DNA from: Agrostemma githago
Taxonomy: Eukaryota; Streptophyta; Magnoliopsida; Caryophyllales; Caryophyllaceae
Direction: 5' to 3'
Length of the DNA: 64,000 nucleotides
Assembly (NCBI GenBank): GCA_958450325.1
Contig: OY288247.1
Span: 13,382,429 to 13,446,428, forward strand
Shown: in pieces, positions 19,763-31,484 of the stretch
How the letters are laid out: each line of letters starts with the position of its first letter
Position numbering within the stretch: position 1 is the first letter of the stretch
Translations under genes and position numbers: made by a program
Notes under the pieces: generated by a model
Told to the model about the DNA's origin: nothing
The model's database searches: none
What the model saw: only the letters and a program-made list of their open reading frames with translations

Positions 19763-22489
19763 TTATGGGTAATAGCGCTTCAACTGCTCCAAGTTGATTG
19801 GGTTGACGAATTCGTTCCCGTCCAAGTCTGTCAGCATTACCGCTCCTCCCGATAGGACCTTCTTTACCAAATACGGCCCGGCCCAATTGGGTTTGAATTT
19901 TCCTCTTGGGTCAACCGGTAGTAGGGCCCGTACGGACTTTAGAACTAGATCCCCTTCCTTGATATTTCTGGGCCTAACTATTTTGTTGAAAGCCCGTCGG
20001 ATCCTCTTTTGATATATTTGGATATTGTTGAGGGCCCAAGATCGCCGTTCGTGCAAAAGAATTAGCGAATCGTATTGGGCTTGGACCCAATCTGCTTCTG
20101 GTACTTGGCTTTCAAGTAAAATCCTGAGGGATGGTACTTCTTGCTCGACCGGTTGGACCGCCTCCATTCCGTATGTCAAGTAATACGGGGTAGCTCCGGT
20201 TGCGGTGCGAACTGACGTCCGATACCCCCAAAGGGCAAAAGGTATTTTATCGGGTCAATCCCGGTAATTCTCAGTCATCTTTTTAAGTATGGTGACAATT
20301 CTTTTATTGGCCGCTCCTACCGCTCCGTTTGTTTGGGGACGGTAAGGCGAGGATGTATGCCTTTGAATTTTATATTTTGCTAGCAATGCAGCAGTTTCAG
20401 GTTTAAAATGGGTCCCGTGATCACTAATAAATTCGTGTTGGATCCCGTATCGGCATATGATCTTGTTTTGGATGAATTTGGCAACATGCTTGGCATTCAA
20501 GATCGGTATGACTCGGCTTCGACCCACTTGGTGAAATAGTCGATGGCCACTAAGATGAAACAGTGACCTCCCGTCCCGGATGGGTTGACTTTTCCAATTA
20601 TGTCAATACCCCATGTTGAAAATAGCCATGGTGATGTCATGGTATATAATAGGGAAGACGGCATGTGTTGTACATTAGCAAAGATCTGGCAATTATGGCA
20701 GTGTTTGACATATAATTGGCAGCCCGTTTCCATGGTGTCCCGGTAATACCCAAGTCTCATGATTTTCCAGGCTAACATATGGGCATTCATATGTGGGCCA
20801 TTTTCACCATCGTGTACCTCAGACATAACCTTTTCGGCCTGCACTTTATCGATACACAGGAGGAGAGCCCCCTGCGCGGTCTTCTTGTATAACTGTCCGT
20901 CGTCCGTACGAACAAATTGGGTAGCCAATCTTTGCAGGGCTTTCTTGGCCCGGTTTTCAGTTCCCGGAGGATACTCTCCCAATGTCAAGTAAGTTAGGAC
21001 AGCCTGATACCAAGGTTCCGGGTCGGTTATCTCGATGTCTTGGATAGCGTGGATGTGAGCCGGCTCGGACCGTCTTTCGACGCAGATCGGCATGCTAGTT
21101 AGATGTTCCGGTATATTTAGCAGGGATGGTAATTTGGAAAGTGCATCTGCAAATTGATTCTCCTCTCGGGGTAAATAGATATATTCCACCCTTTGGAATT
21201 GTTTCTCAAGAACCCTTACCCGCGCTTGGTAAGCCACGAGATTGGCGTTCCGAGTTTTCCATTTTTGGAGAGCTTGATTGATGACTAGGGATGAGTCACC
21301 GTGGACCCGGAGGTTTGTTACTCCTAAATCTGCGGCGGCTTGTAACCCGTGAATGCATGCTTCATACTCGGCGGCGTTGTTAGTCACATCAAAGTCCAAT
21401 TTGATGGATAACGGTGTATGCTCTCCTTTCGGTGATATTAATAGAATGCCGACTCCGAATCCTCGAAAGTTGGACGCCCCATCAAAATACAAATCATGTT
21501 TCGGTAGTATGGAATATGTCTTCATCTGGAAAAGCCCAAGTGTCGGCATGCCCTTCTTCAGATATCGGGCTATCGGCGAGGAACTCGGCTACTACCCGGC
21601 CTTTGATGGCTTTTAATGGTACAAACTTGAGGTCGAACTTAGCTAACATCAAAGTCCATCTGGATATCCTGCCATTGAGGATGGGCTTCTCGAATAGGTA
21701 CTTGATAGGATCCATTTTGGATAACACATGTACCTCGTGACTGAGCATGTAATGTCAGAGCTTTTTAGTGGCCCAAACCAAAGCTAGGCACGTTTTCTCG
21801 AGCAATGTATACTTGCATTCGTATTCTAGGAACTTTTTACTTATATAGTAAATATCTCGTTCTTCTGAATCGACTGTCTGGGCCAGCATAGCCCCCATGG
21901 CTGTCTCGGTCGTTGTTAGATATAACGACAAAGGCAAACCGGGTTGTGGTGGCATTAATACCGGCGGTGCAGACAGGATTTCCTTGATTTTATCGAAAGC
22001 CGCTTGACATTTGTCGTCCCATAGTACGCGTTCTCCGATCTTCAGTTTTTTGAAAATGGGTTCACATACCATGGTTAATCTTGAAATGAATCGGCTGATA
22101 TATTGGACTTTCCCGAGAAACCCCCTTATTTCTTTTTCGGTTTTGGGTGGCTGTATCTCGGTAATGGCCTTGATTTTAGCTGGGTCGACCTCGATGCCGC
22201 GTTGGCTAACGATATGGCCCAGTAATTTGCCTGATGTTACCCCGAAACTGCATTTTTGAGGGTTTAGCCTCATGTTGTATTTTCGTAGCCGGGTAAAGAA
22301 TTTTCTTAGGGCCGCAATGTGCCCACTTCGGTCTTTGGATTTCACGATCATGTCGTCCACATAAACCTCCACTTCTTTATGCATCATGTCATGTAATAGG
22401 GTTGTGGCGGTTCGTTGATAAGTGGCCCCGGCGTTGATGAGCCCAAATGGAATAACGGTGTAACAGTAAGTACCCCAAGGTGTAATGAA
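19763..22489 (-). pseudogene. Pol fragment of B: RT (C-terminal part), both RNases H, integrase
   Basis: Read from 22489 down to the stop at 19763, this covers reverse transcriptase from TPWGTYCYTVIPFG through YVDD, the first RNase H, the second RNase H (YFDGASNFRGFG) and the integrase, ending LEQLKRYYP as in A1. Breaks include CGA to TGA near 21755, a small deletion near 21500, a one-base deletion near 20510 and TGG to TGA near 20255. The third integrase acid is lost: the motif reads NGAVGAANK where A1 has NGAVEAANK. The upstream part of the frame resumes at 46354, beyond element C. Confidence 0.9.
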
Positions 22490-25121
22490 TGTGACATACA
22501 CCCGCTATTTTATTAAAATAAAACCGACTTTTGTTACAATTATATTGTAACTCTGTACTATATTTCGTCAATTTCGATATCAATTCCTATCTCGTTTATA
22601 TCAACCCGTAAATTATTTTGGACCCGAATCGAGTTCAATATTAAGTCTTTTGGAGCTAGTCGATTTTGGTGACTTTTGTTTACTCTTTATAATATTATTA
22701 ATATTGGTTAATCTATCTTCTTTTTAGTTAGTTAGCTAACTACTCTCCTACTCCTACTCCAACTTTTATGTGAGTTAGCTTGGAGGTGAGTTGGAAAACA
22801 AACTCTAACTCCCTTTTCTTGTGGTGTACGTACGTGCATAAGTTGATAATCAACTATAATACAACATCTCCTCTACATATCATCACATATATACCTTCAT
22901 TCATAGTATTCATTTTGTTCCTACGTAAGCTAGTTTACCTTTCTTTTACCCTTCACAAAAGACGTGACCTCGTTGCTGATCTAACAAGTTTATCCTCTTG
23001 TTCTCTCCAAAACCGTTCTCCGCTCTTGCTTCTTGTCCTCCGTCGTTCCGTTCTAAACTCAGGGTAATTCAATTACTCATAATCCGCGTAGTTATTAATT
23101 TGTAGAATAGATTTTATATGGTCATAACACAATTTATGTGTACTGTTTTGTAGGCTATTTGGAGGATCCCGAGGCGAACGAGTATATTGTCGATTCAGAT
23201 CTTGAAGACTAACAAGGTAACAATGATGACACGACTCGGTATTGCGTGATATATATGTCTTAGTTGCTTGTAGTAATGTTAAAAATCATATTTTTACTAT
23301 TAGACTTGTTTTACTACGAAGTATATTATTATGATAATAGTTTTAATCGATTTCTCACATGTTTCTATCGTTTTTAATGTTACAAATCACTTGCTTAAAT
23401 TTATCGTGCTTCAAATCTACTAAAATTATTATAAGGTCGAAACTAAAACATTCAAATAATAATTCATCACTTAATTTTTGTGATTTTTGATATGAATTAC
23501 CAAATTGGAAGTTTTATTGTTTTTAACATAATTACAGCATGTTTCAGAATCGATTAGTGTTTTTGTACGATTTATTACTCATGTTTACAGATCTTATTTT
23601 CGATAAGTTTGAAAAGAGACTAATGTTTTGTTTAAGTCTATTATATGTCTGTTAAATTTCGTAAATTAATTCCTAGTAGTTTCGTCACAATAAATCGTTT
23701 ATGAAACTATGACGGATTAGTTCGAGAATCTGTCAGTTATTGAAAAACCTAATTTAAAACCTATGATAAAATTTTTATTTTAATTTCGGTAAATTACTTA
23801 CATTACATTTAAAGAGTCTAGTTAATGTTTCCATTTGGATTTGTTTCAAAATAAATTTTTAAACATGTTCTATTAAAGGAATACGATCGGGTAACAAATT
23901 CTGTCAGTTTACAAAACTACGAATAAAAGCCGCCATTAATTTAATAATTTCAATTTTATCCAGGAACAAAAGTTGTCGTTAAGCTTCTAAAGGTTTCAAC
24001 CTCACTGATCTTATACCGTTTTGATTTTTAACGATTTAATTATGAATTTTATAGTAAGACAGTGCAAATCTGAAAAATCTGTAAATTTGTAATCTATTAC
24101 TTTTAATTACTTAAACTCCAACCTTTTGAGAAATAATTATGATTTTTACTTTCTTTGACTTTTAATCATTAATTATACATTTATTTAAATGTTTATGTCT
24201 CAAGGCCTAATATTAAATATTTTATATAACTCATATGTTAAACGATTTCTAATTATAATAATACCTATTTTGGAAATAAAGTTACTATTTGAAGAAAGTT
24301 TCTATCTTTGGAAAGTTACTATTTTGGGAATATTTAAGATATCTTCGGATAAAATATTTATTGGTTTGAATATGGAATAATCTTGGAAATGAGAATGTAC
24401 AGTATATAAGTCTAGGATATGTTGGTTGTTACCATTAGCTATATGGTCAGTGTATTTGCGTCAGGCATACATTGATTGTCGAACTGGGTATCGTTTATGC
24501 TCAGGAGTCATGCGCATGTACTTAGGCTAGGATCTCGCTGAACGCAGTCCTATTATAGTTTGAGTTGTCTGGTGAGAGGGCTTATGAGTTGCTTCGTGGG
24601 CACTGAGTTACACTTCGGTGTTGTTTGACATATCTCTAGTAGTAAAAGCTGTACTTATCATCGGTTTTATATTCCATTATTCGTTTTGATGCCGTTAGGC
24701 TGCTGAATTGTTTTCTGGTTTTGAATCTATTTTTATATATATAATGTTTTGAGTTTAATCTATTTTCTTATATTATGCTTCTATTGCTTATATATTATGT
24801 AATATGGCAGGGAGAACTGCCTGAGTTGCTCCCCACTGAATTGTGGCTATTATGTTTAACATGACAGGTTATCTGTTTTGCGGGATCGGGTCTAAGCTAG
24901 CGAGTAGTCATGATCCTACTCATTTATATTATTTTTAATGTTGTTTCTATGGATTGTTTTACCGGATTTTGGAAGTTTTATTTTCGCTCTTTTTAGAAAA
25001 AGTGGCATTTGTTTCAGACTTACCTTTTGATCATATTATAATCTATTAGACATCAATGTGTTTCAATCCCATCGACAGTGATTCCGCCACTGTTTTGCAT
25101 TAGATTTTCTAGGGGATTACA
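22490..25121 (+). repeat. 5' LTR of C (2632 bp)
   Basis: It ends GAGGGGATTACA-like (AGGGGATTACA) at 25121, just before the primer site. It matches the split 3' LTR with a modest number of substitutions and lacks a ~42-bp segment present there near 45793-45834. TATA-like sequences occur at about 22852 (CTATAATAC) and 24401 (AGTATATAAG), and I cannot decide between them. A 95-codon frame at 22780-23067 is repeated in the other LTR and is probably not a gene. Confidence 0.92.
23064..23153 (+). other. Possible 90-nt leader intron in C LTR
   Basis: GTAATT...TTTTGTAG is AT-rich and bounded by GT and AG. It is conserved at exactly the same length in the 3' LTR (30460-30549). If transcription starts upstream near 22880 it would be a 5' UTR intron. 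This is inferred from sequence only. Confidence 0.3.
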
Positions 25122-25123
25122 GT

Positions 25124-25135
25124 TGGTATCAGAGC
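25124..25135 (+). other. Primer binding site of C (tRNA-iMet)
   Basis: TGGTATCAGAGC, two bases after the LTR end, is the standard initiator-tRNA-Met primer site of Tekay and other plant gypsy and copia elements. Confidence 0.92.
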
Positions 25136-25320
25136 ATCACTGCTCCCGACGCTTACACTTGATCTTAGGCAAAATATTAATAAATAGATGAGAAAATAAT
25201 AAATCACTTAGTAACAGAAGGGTAGAAACCAAATAAGGACTTGTTTGGTAGCCTGTTTGCTCTTGATAACTCAATGATTAGCATTGATTAAATGATTACT
25301 TGTTTTTGTTCCCGAAGAAG

Positions 25321-26461
25321 ATGGCTGGACGTGGACGTGGACGTGAGGCTGCAAACCAGGATGAGATTAACCTCGCTGTTCTCAACTCGCTGAACACATT
25401 GATGGAGAGGACCCAACACTTGGGCCATGGGCAACGTCCTTTCAGTTTCTCTAAAGCGGCAACGGAAATGGCTAAGAGCAAGCTGACCTTCTATAATGGT
25501 GCTGTTGATCCTGAGAAGATGACGCTCTGGACACGTCAGATGGAGCGCCAGTTCGAGACTCACGAGGTACCGGCACAACACAAGGTAGGCTTGGCAGTTC
25601 ATTACTTGGAGGGTGAGGCCGACCGCTGGTGGATTTTTGTTGGACCAAATGCTCTCCTTACTCCTGGATTTGGGTGGCAACAATTCAAAACCTTGCTGGA
25701 AACAAGATTCTATCCTGAGGAGCTGAAGCACAGAAAGCTGTTGGATTTCACATCACTTGAGCAGGGTTCAAAGTTGAAGGTGCAAGAGTATATAGACCTA
25801 TTTCATGAGCTAAGCCACTACGCCACAGAGTTGCTACCAAACGAGGCTCAAAGAGTGTTCTTCTTTAGGAAAGGTTTGAGACCAGACATTGCTCACACTA
25901 TTCCCCGCGAAGCTGATACAGTAGAGAAGATATACAATGCTGCATTATGGGCTGAGAAGTCCCTAGAACGAATGCAGAACGCTGCTGCTCCTGTTTCTTC
26001 TGGCTATAAAAGGCCTTTCACTTCTTCTTATTATTCTAATGCTGGTTCTGCTAAGCGGTTCCAGCCAAGTGGAGGTCTGTCCACATCTTTTCTTCTTAAT
26101 CCTTCTTTTCTCCCCTCATTTGTGTTAGTATTTGTTACTAACTATCTCTCACAGGTGCTGATTCTAAGAAACCGTTTACCCCGGGGCGTTTTGAGAAGAA
26201 GGATATGACCTGCTACCGATGCAAGAAGGCTTTCCACCCAGGAAAGAACTGTGATGGATCGTGATTACATGCTATGTCTGCAAGGAGGTTGGACACAAGG
26301 CAAACCAGTGTCCTAAGAAGACAGCCGAAACTACTGCTAATGCTACTGCCTCTGGTGCTGTGGTTGCTCCCCGTCGTAAAGGCCGTTCGTTTTTGATGAG
26401 TCGAGCTGAAGCTGAGGCAAATCCCGATGTTGTTACGGGTATGTTTTTGATTTCTGGTTTT
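25321..26461 (+). pseudogene. gag: Gag region of C, with putative intron and frameshift
   Basis: The frame starts MAGRGRGREAAN at 25321 and contains a retrotransposon Gag domain (WTRQMERQFETHEVP, LEGEADRWW, FKTLLETRFYPEELKHRK). After an 80-nt putative intron it continues in phase to a zinc knuckle (CYRCKKAFHPGKNC, about 26211-26252) and ends at a TGA at 26262. A second knuckle (CYVCKEVGHKANQC, about 26270-26311) lies in another frame, so a small indel near 26255 separates them. A stop at 26462 then divides this region from the protease. Unspliced RNA would give a Gag without nucleocapsid knuckles, ending at 26208. Confidence 0.8.
26075..26154 (+). other. Putative 80-nt intron in gag of C
   Basis: It starts GTCTGTCC, is rich in pyrimidines and ends TTACTAACTATCTCTCACAG. 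TACTAAC at 26136-26142 is a perfect branch-site consensus 13 nt from the 3' AG. Removing it joins FQPSG/GADSKKPFTPG in frame. An inserted fragment that merely looks like an intron is the alternative. Confidence 0.6.
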
Positions 26462-26464
26462 TGA

Positions 26465-29400
26465 GCTTCTATCCTGTTCGATACTGGTGCATCTGTGTCT
26501 GTTATATCTCCTAGTCTTGCTGTCAAAGCTTCTTTAGTATCCAGCCCAGCTGAATCTATCTCTATATCCTTACCTTCTAGAGAAATCCTTTCATCTGCAA
26601 AGGCATATGTGGATGTCCCTCTCTTGTTAGCTGATGTGGTATTCCCTACTACATTACTCGAATTTCCTCTGGCTGAGTTCGACGTAATCCTCGGTATGGA
26701 TTGGTTGGCTCATTATGATGCTATATTCCTATGTCGAGACCCGAAAATATCTTTGAAAGGTCCTGATGGTGCTCGTGTCACGTATCGAGGTGGTAGACGT
26801 CAAGAGGGTATTAAGATTATATCCGCTATGAAGATGCTGAGTTTACAGAGGAAGGGTTGTCAAGTATTCCTATGCTCTGTGACTAAAACTCTGGAGCTAC
26901 CTAAACTTGAAGAGGTACGCATTGTGAGTGAATACCCCGATGTGTTTCTTGAAGAATTACCTGGTATTCCCCCAGAGCAAGATGTTGAATTCACCATCGA
27001 ACTCGTGCCAGGTACTGGACCAATTGCTAAAGCTCCCTATAGAATGGCTCCTGCTGAATTGCAAGAATTGCGCAAACAGCTCGATGAAATGATTGAGAAG
27101 GACTTTATTCGTCCTAGTTCTTCCCCGTGGGGTGCTCCTGTACTGTTTGTAAAGAAGAAAGACGGTACTATGAGGTTATGTATTGACTACCGAGAGCTCA
27201 ATCGGGTTACAGTCAAGAACAAGTATCCTTTGCCTTGAATTGATGATCTGTTCGACCAGTTGAAAGGTGCTTCTGTGTTTTCCAAAATCGATTTAAGGTC
27301 TGGTTATCATCAGATCCCAGTTCGAGAGTCGGATATTCCTAAAACCGCTTTTAGCTCGAGGTACGGCCACTACGAATTCAAAGTAATGCCATTTGGACTA
27401 ACCAATGCCCCTGCTGTCTTTAAGGATCAAATGAATCGCACATTCCGTGAGTATTTGGATAAGTGTGTCGTTGTCTTTATTGATGACATCCTGATTTATT
27501 CCAAGTCTGAGGATGAGCACATTGAGCATTTAAGAATCGTCCTAGGCATCCTAAGGAGTGAAAAGTGGTTTGCTAAATTCTCTAAGTGCGAGTTCTGGCT
27601 ACATGAAGTTGCCTTTTTAGGTCATGTAGTCACGAAAGACGGTATCAAGGTCGATCTAGCTAAGATTTCGACCATTGCTGATTGGAATAGCCCCTCTGAT
27701 GTCGGTGAGATCCGTAGTTTCTTGGGCCTTGCAGACTATTACAAGAGATTTGTGCAAGATTTCTCTAAGATAGCTCGTCCAATGACTCAGTTATTGAAGA
27801 AGGAATCCAAGTTTATTTGGTCTGAAGACTGTGAAGATGCATTTCTCGAGATTAAAAAGAGACTCACTTATGCTCCAGTTTTAACCCTACCGGAGGAAGG
27901 TGTTGGTTTTGAAGTATTCTGTGATGCTTCCAAGTTTGGTTTGGGTTGTGTCCTTATGAAGGGTGGTAAGGTGATCGCTTATGCCTCCCGACAATTGAAA
28001 GTTCATGAGGTGAATTACTCTACTCACGATTTGCAGTTGGCTGCTGTTGTACATGCTCTCAAGATTTGGAGACATTACCTATATGGAGTGAAGTGCAAGG
28101 TGCATACCGACCATAAGAGCCTACGATATCTCTTTACGCAGAAAGATTTAAATGCGAGACAGAGACGTTGGGTGGAATTGGCCAGTGACTATGATTTGGA
28201 ACTGGTGTACTACGAGGGGAAGGCTAATGTTGTGGCAGATGCCTTAAGCAGAAAGAATATTCATGCCCTTGTTTCACATCCTTGTCTACCTGAAGAGTTG
28301 GCTCGTAAGTTTGACAAGCTCACAATAGGTGTGGAGATGGACGGTGATGATGAGTGTGTTAGTGCCCTGGTTGCTGAACCTGCTTTATTCCGAGAGATCC
28401 GTGAGAAGCAGTTGTCGGACTCATTTATTGCTGGTATTCGAACCAAGATGGGTCTAGGTAAGGCCACTAACTTCGTTGAAGATTCAAATGGTGCTTTGAA
28501 GTTCAAGGATCGTTGGGTCATTCCTGCTGATGAGGAATTAAGGAAGCAGATTCTAGATGAAGCTCATAAGACTCCTTATTCTGTGCATCCTGGAGGTGAT
28601 AAGATGTACAAGGACCTGAAGCTGCAGTTTTGGTGGCCATATATGAGAGACGATATTGCTACCTATGTAAGTAAGTGTTTAACTTGTTAACAGGTGAAGT
28701 TTGAGCATAAGAGACCGGGTGGTTTGCTACAACCATTACCTGTGCCTGAATGGAAATGGCAGTGTATCGCGATGGACTTTGTTATGGCAATGCCTAGAAC
28801 CGTAAATGGAAGAAACGGTATTTGGGTAATAGTTGATCGTTTGACCAAGTGTGCACGCTTTGTTCCTATTCGTGATACCTGGAATTTGGAAAGACTTGCT
28901 GAAGTTTATGTCGCTGAGGTGGTTCGACATCATGGTGTGCCATTAGAAATCGTGTCTGATCGAGACCCGAGATTCTGTTCTAAGTTCTGGAAGGCTTTAC
29001 AGAGTGCTTTGGGAAGTCAGCTGTTGATGAGTACTGCTTTTCATGCTGCGACAGACGGCCAATCCGAGAGAACTATTCAGACTTTGGAGGATATGCTCCG
29101 TGCTTGTGCCCTGGATTTTCAAGGTAGCTGGGACCGACATTTACCGTTGGTAGAGTTCTCCTACAACAATAGTTATCATGCTTCTACCAAGATGGCTCCG
29201 TTCGAAGCACTTTATGGTCGAAAGTGTCGTAGTCCCATGTGTTGGGATGAACCTCGAGAAGTGAAAACTTTAGGACCTGATTTCTTAGTCGAGACTGTGG
29301 ATACAGTGCAGTTAATTCGTTCTAGGATGAAGGCTGCTCAAGATCGTCAAAAGTCTTATGCTGATATGCGTCGAAGACCCCTTGAGTTTGAAGTTGGTGA

Positions 29401-29812
29401 CCTAGTATTTTTGAAAGTCTCGCCGATGAAAGGTGTGAAGAGATTTGGGATAAAGGGTAAGCTTAACCCTAAGTTTGTTGGACCATATCCCATAGTAGAG
29501 AAAATCGGTGTGGTGGCATATAAGCTGGAATTGCCTGCTTCTATGGGAAAGGTGCATGATGTGTTCCATGTCTCTCAGTTGCGTGGATACGTTAGTGATC
29601 CCGAACATGTGCTGAAACCTGAGGTCCTCGAGTTAGAACTAGATTTGACTTATGAGGTGAGACCTATTCGTTTCACCGATAGAAAGGAGAAGCGACTAAG
29701 AAATAAGGTTGTTCCCTTGGTGAAAGTTCTATGGAGGTGTAATCGCTTTGAGGAGGATACTTGGGAGACCGAATCTTCAATGTTATCCAAACATCCCCAT
29801 CTGTTTGAGTAA
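26465..29812 (+). pseudogene. pol: Pol of C: protease, RT, RNase H, integrase, chromodomain
   Basis: One frame with internal stops at 27236 (TGA) and 28688 (TAA). Protease DTGAS is at 26480. Reverse transcriptase follows, with FIDD at about 27476 and [18 protein letters not shown] upstream. RNase H runs about 27905-28260 ([21 protein letters not shown]). The integrase acids are Asp at 28774, Asp at 28958 and Glu at 29066 (35 residues between the last two). The C-terminus (VRPIRFTDRKEKRLRNKVVP... to the end) is a chromodomain-type region of the kind that guides chromoviral integration to heterochromatin. The stop at 27236 replaces the Arg expected in PRIDDL. The stop at 28688 replaces a Gln after the zinc-binding CLTC. 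Confidence 0.92.
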
Positions 29813-29877
29813 GGTATACTCATTTCCTTTCCGCTCTCTTTTCGTTCCTACAAGTTTCGGGGACGAAACTTTTTTTT

Positions 29878-29889
29878 AGTGGGGAAGGT
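29878..29889 (+). other. Polypurine tract of C
   Basis: AGTGGGGAAGGT directly precedes the 3' LTR start at 29890. Confidence 0.75.
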
Positions 29890-31484
29890 TGTAACACCCG
29901 CTATTTTATTAAAATAAAACCGACTTTTGTTACAATTATATTGTAACTCTGTACTATATTCCGTCAATTTCGATATTAAGTCCTATCTCGTTTATATCAA
30001 CCCGTAAATTATTTTGGACCCGAATCGAGTCCAATATTAAGTCTTTTGGAGCTAGTCGATTTTGGTGACTTTTGTTTACTCTTTATAATATTATTAATCT
30101 TGGTTAATCTATCTTCTTTTTAGTTAGTTAGCTAACTACTCTCCTACTCCTACTCCAACTTTTATGTGAGTTAGCTTGGAGGTGAGTTGGAAAACAAACT
30201 CTAACTCCCTTTTCTTGTGGTGTACGTTCGTGCATAAGTTGATAATCAACTATAATACAACATCTCCTCTACATATCATTACATATACACCTTCATTCAT
30301 AGTATTCATTTTGTTCCTACGTAAGCTAGTTTACCTTTCTTTTACCCTTCACAAAAGACGTGACCTCGTTGCTGATCTAACAAGTTTATCCTCTTGTTCT
30401 CTCCAAAACCGTTCTCCGCTCTTGCTTCTTGTCCTCCGTCGTTCCGTTCTAAACTCAGGGTAATTCAATTACTCTTAATCCGCGTAGTTATTAATTTGTA
30501 GAATAGATTTTATATGGTCGTAACACCATATATGTGTACTGTTTTGTAGGCTATTTGGAGGATCCCGAGGCGGACGAGTATATTGTCGATTCAGATCTTG
30601 AAGACTAACAAGGTAACAATGATGGCACGACTCAGTATTGCGTGATATATATGTCGTAGTTGCTTGTAGTAATGTTAAAAATCATATTTTTACTATTAGA
30701 CTTGTTTTACTACGAAGTATATTATTATGATAATAGTTTTAATCGATTTCTCACATGTTTCTATCGTTTTTAATGTTACAAATCACTTGCTTAATTTTAT
30801 CGTGCTTCAAATCTACTAAAATTATTATAAGGTCGAGACTAAAACATTCAAATAATAATTTATCACTTAATTTTCGTGATTTTTGATATGAATTACCAAA
30901 TTGGAAGTTTTATTGTTTTTAACATAATTACAGCATGTTTCAGAATCGATTAATATTTTTGTACGATTTATTACTCATGTTTAAAAATCTTATTTTCGAA
31001 AAGTTGGAAAATAGACTAATGTTTATTTTAAGTCTATTATATTTCTGTTAAACTTCGTAAATTAATTCCAAGTATGTTCGTCACAATAAATCGTTTATGA
31101 AACTATGACGGATTAGTTCGAGAATCTGTCAGTTATTGAAAAACCTAATTTAAAACCTATGATAAAATTTTAATTTAATTTAGCTAAATTAAGTACATTA
31201 CATTTAAAGAATCTAGTTAATGTTTCCATTTGGATTTGTTTCAAAATAAACTTTTAAACATGTTTTATTAAAGAAATACGATCGAGTGACAGATTCTGTC
31301 AGTTTACAAAACTACGAATAAAAACCGCCTTTAATTTAATAATTTCAATTTTATCCAGAAACAAAATTTGTCGTTAAGCTTCTAAAGGTTTCAACCTCAC
31401 TGATCTTATACCGTTTTGATTTTTAACGATTTAATTATGAATTTTATAGTAAGACAGTGCAAATCTGAACAATTTGTAAATTTG
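29890..31484 (+). repeat. 3' LTR of C, first part
   Basis: It starts TGTAACACCCGC and follows the 5' LTR to GTAAATTTG, where A2 is inserted. The last five bases, ATTTG (31480-31484), are the A2 target duplication. It continues at 45269. Confidence 0.93.

Noticed and set aside
22780..23067. 95-codon frame in both C LTRs
   Set aside because: Conserved only as part of the LTR repeat; no recognisable domain; probably leader sequence.
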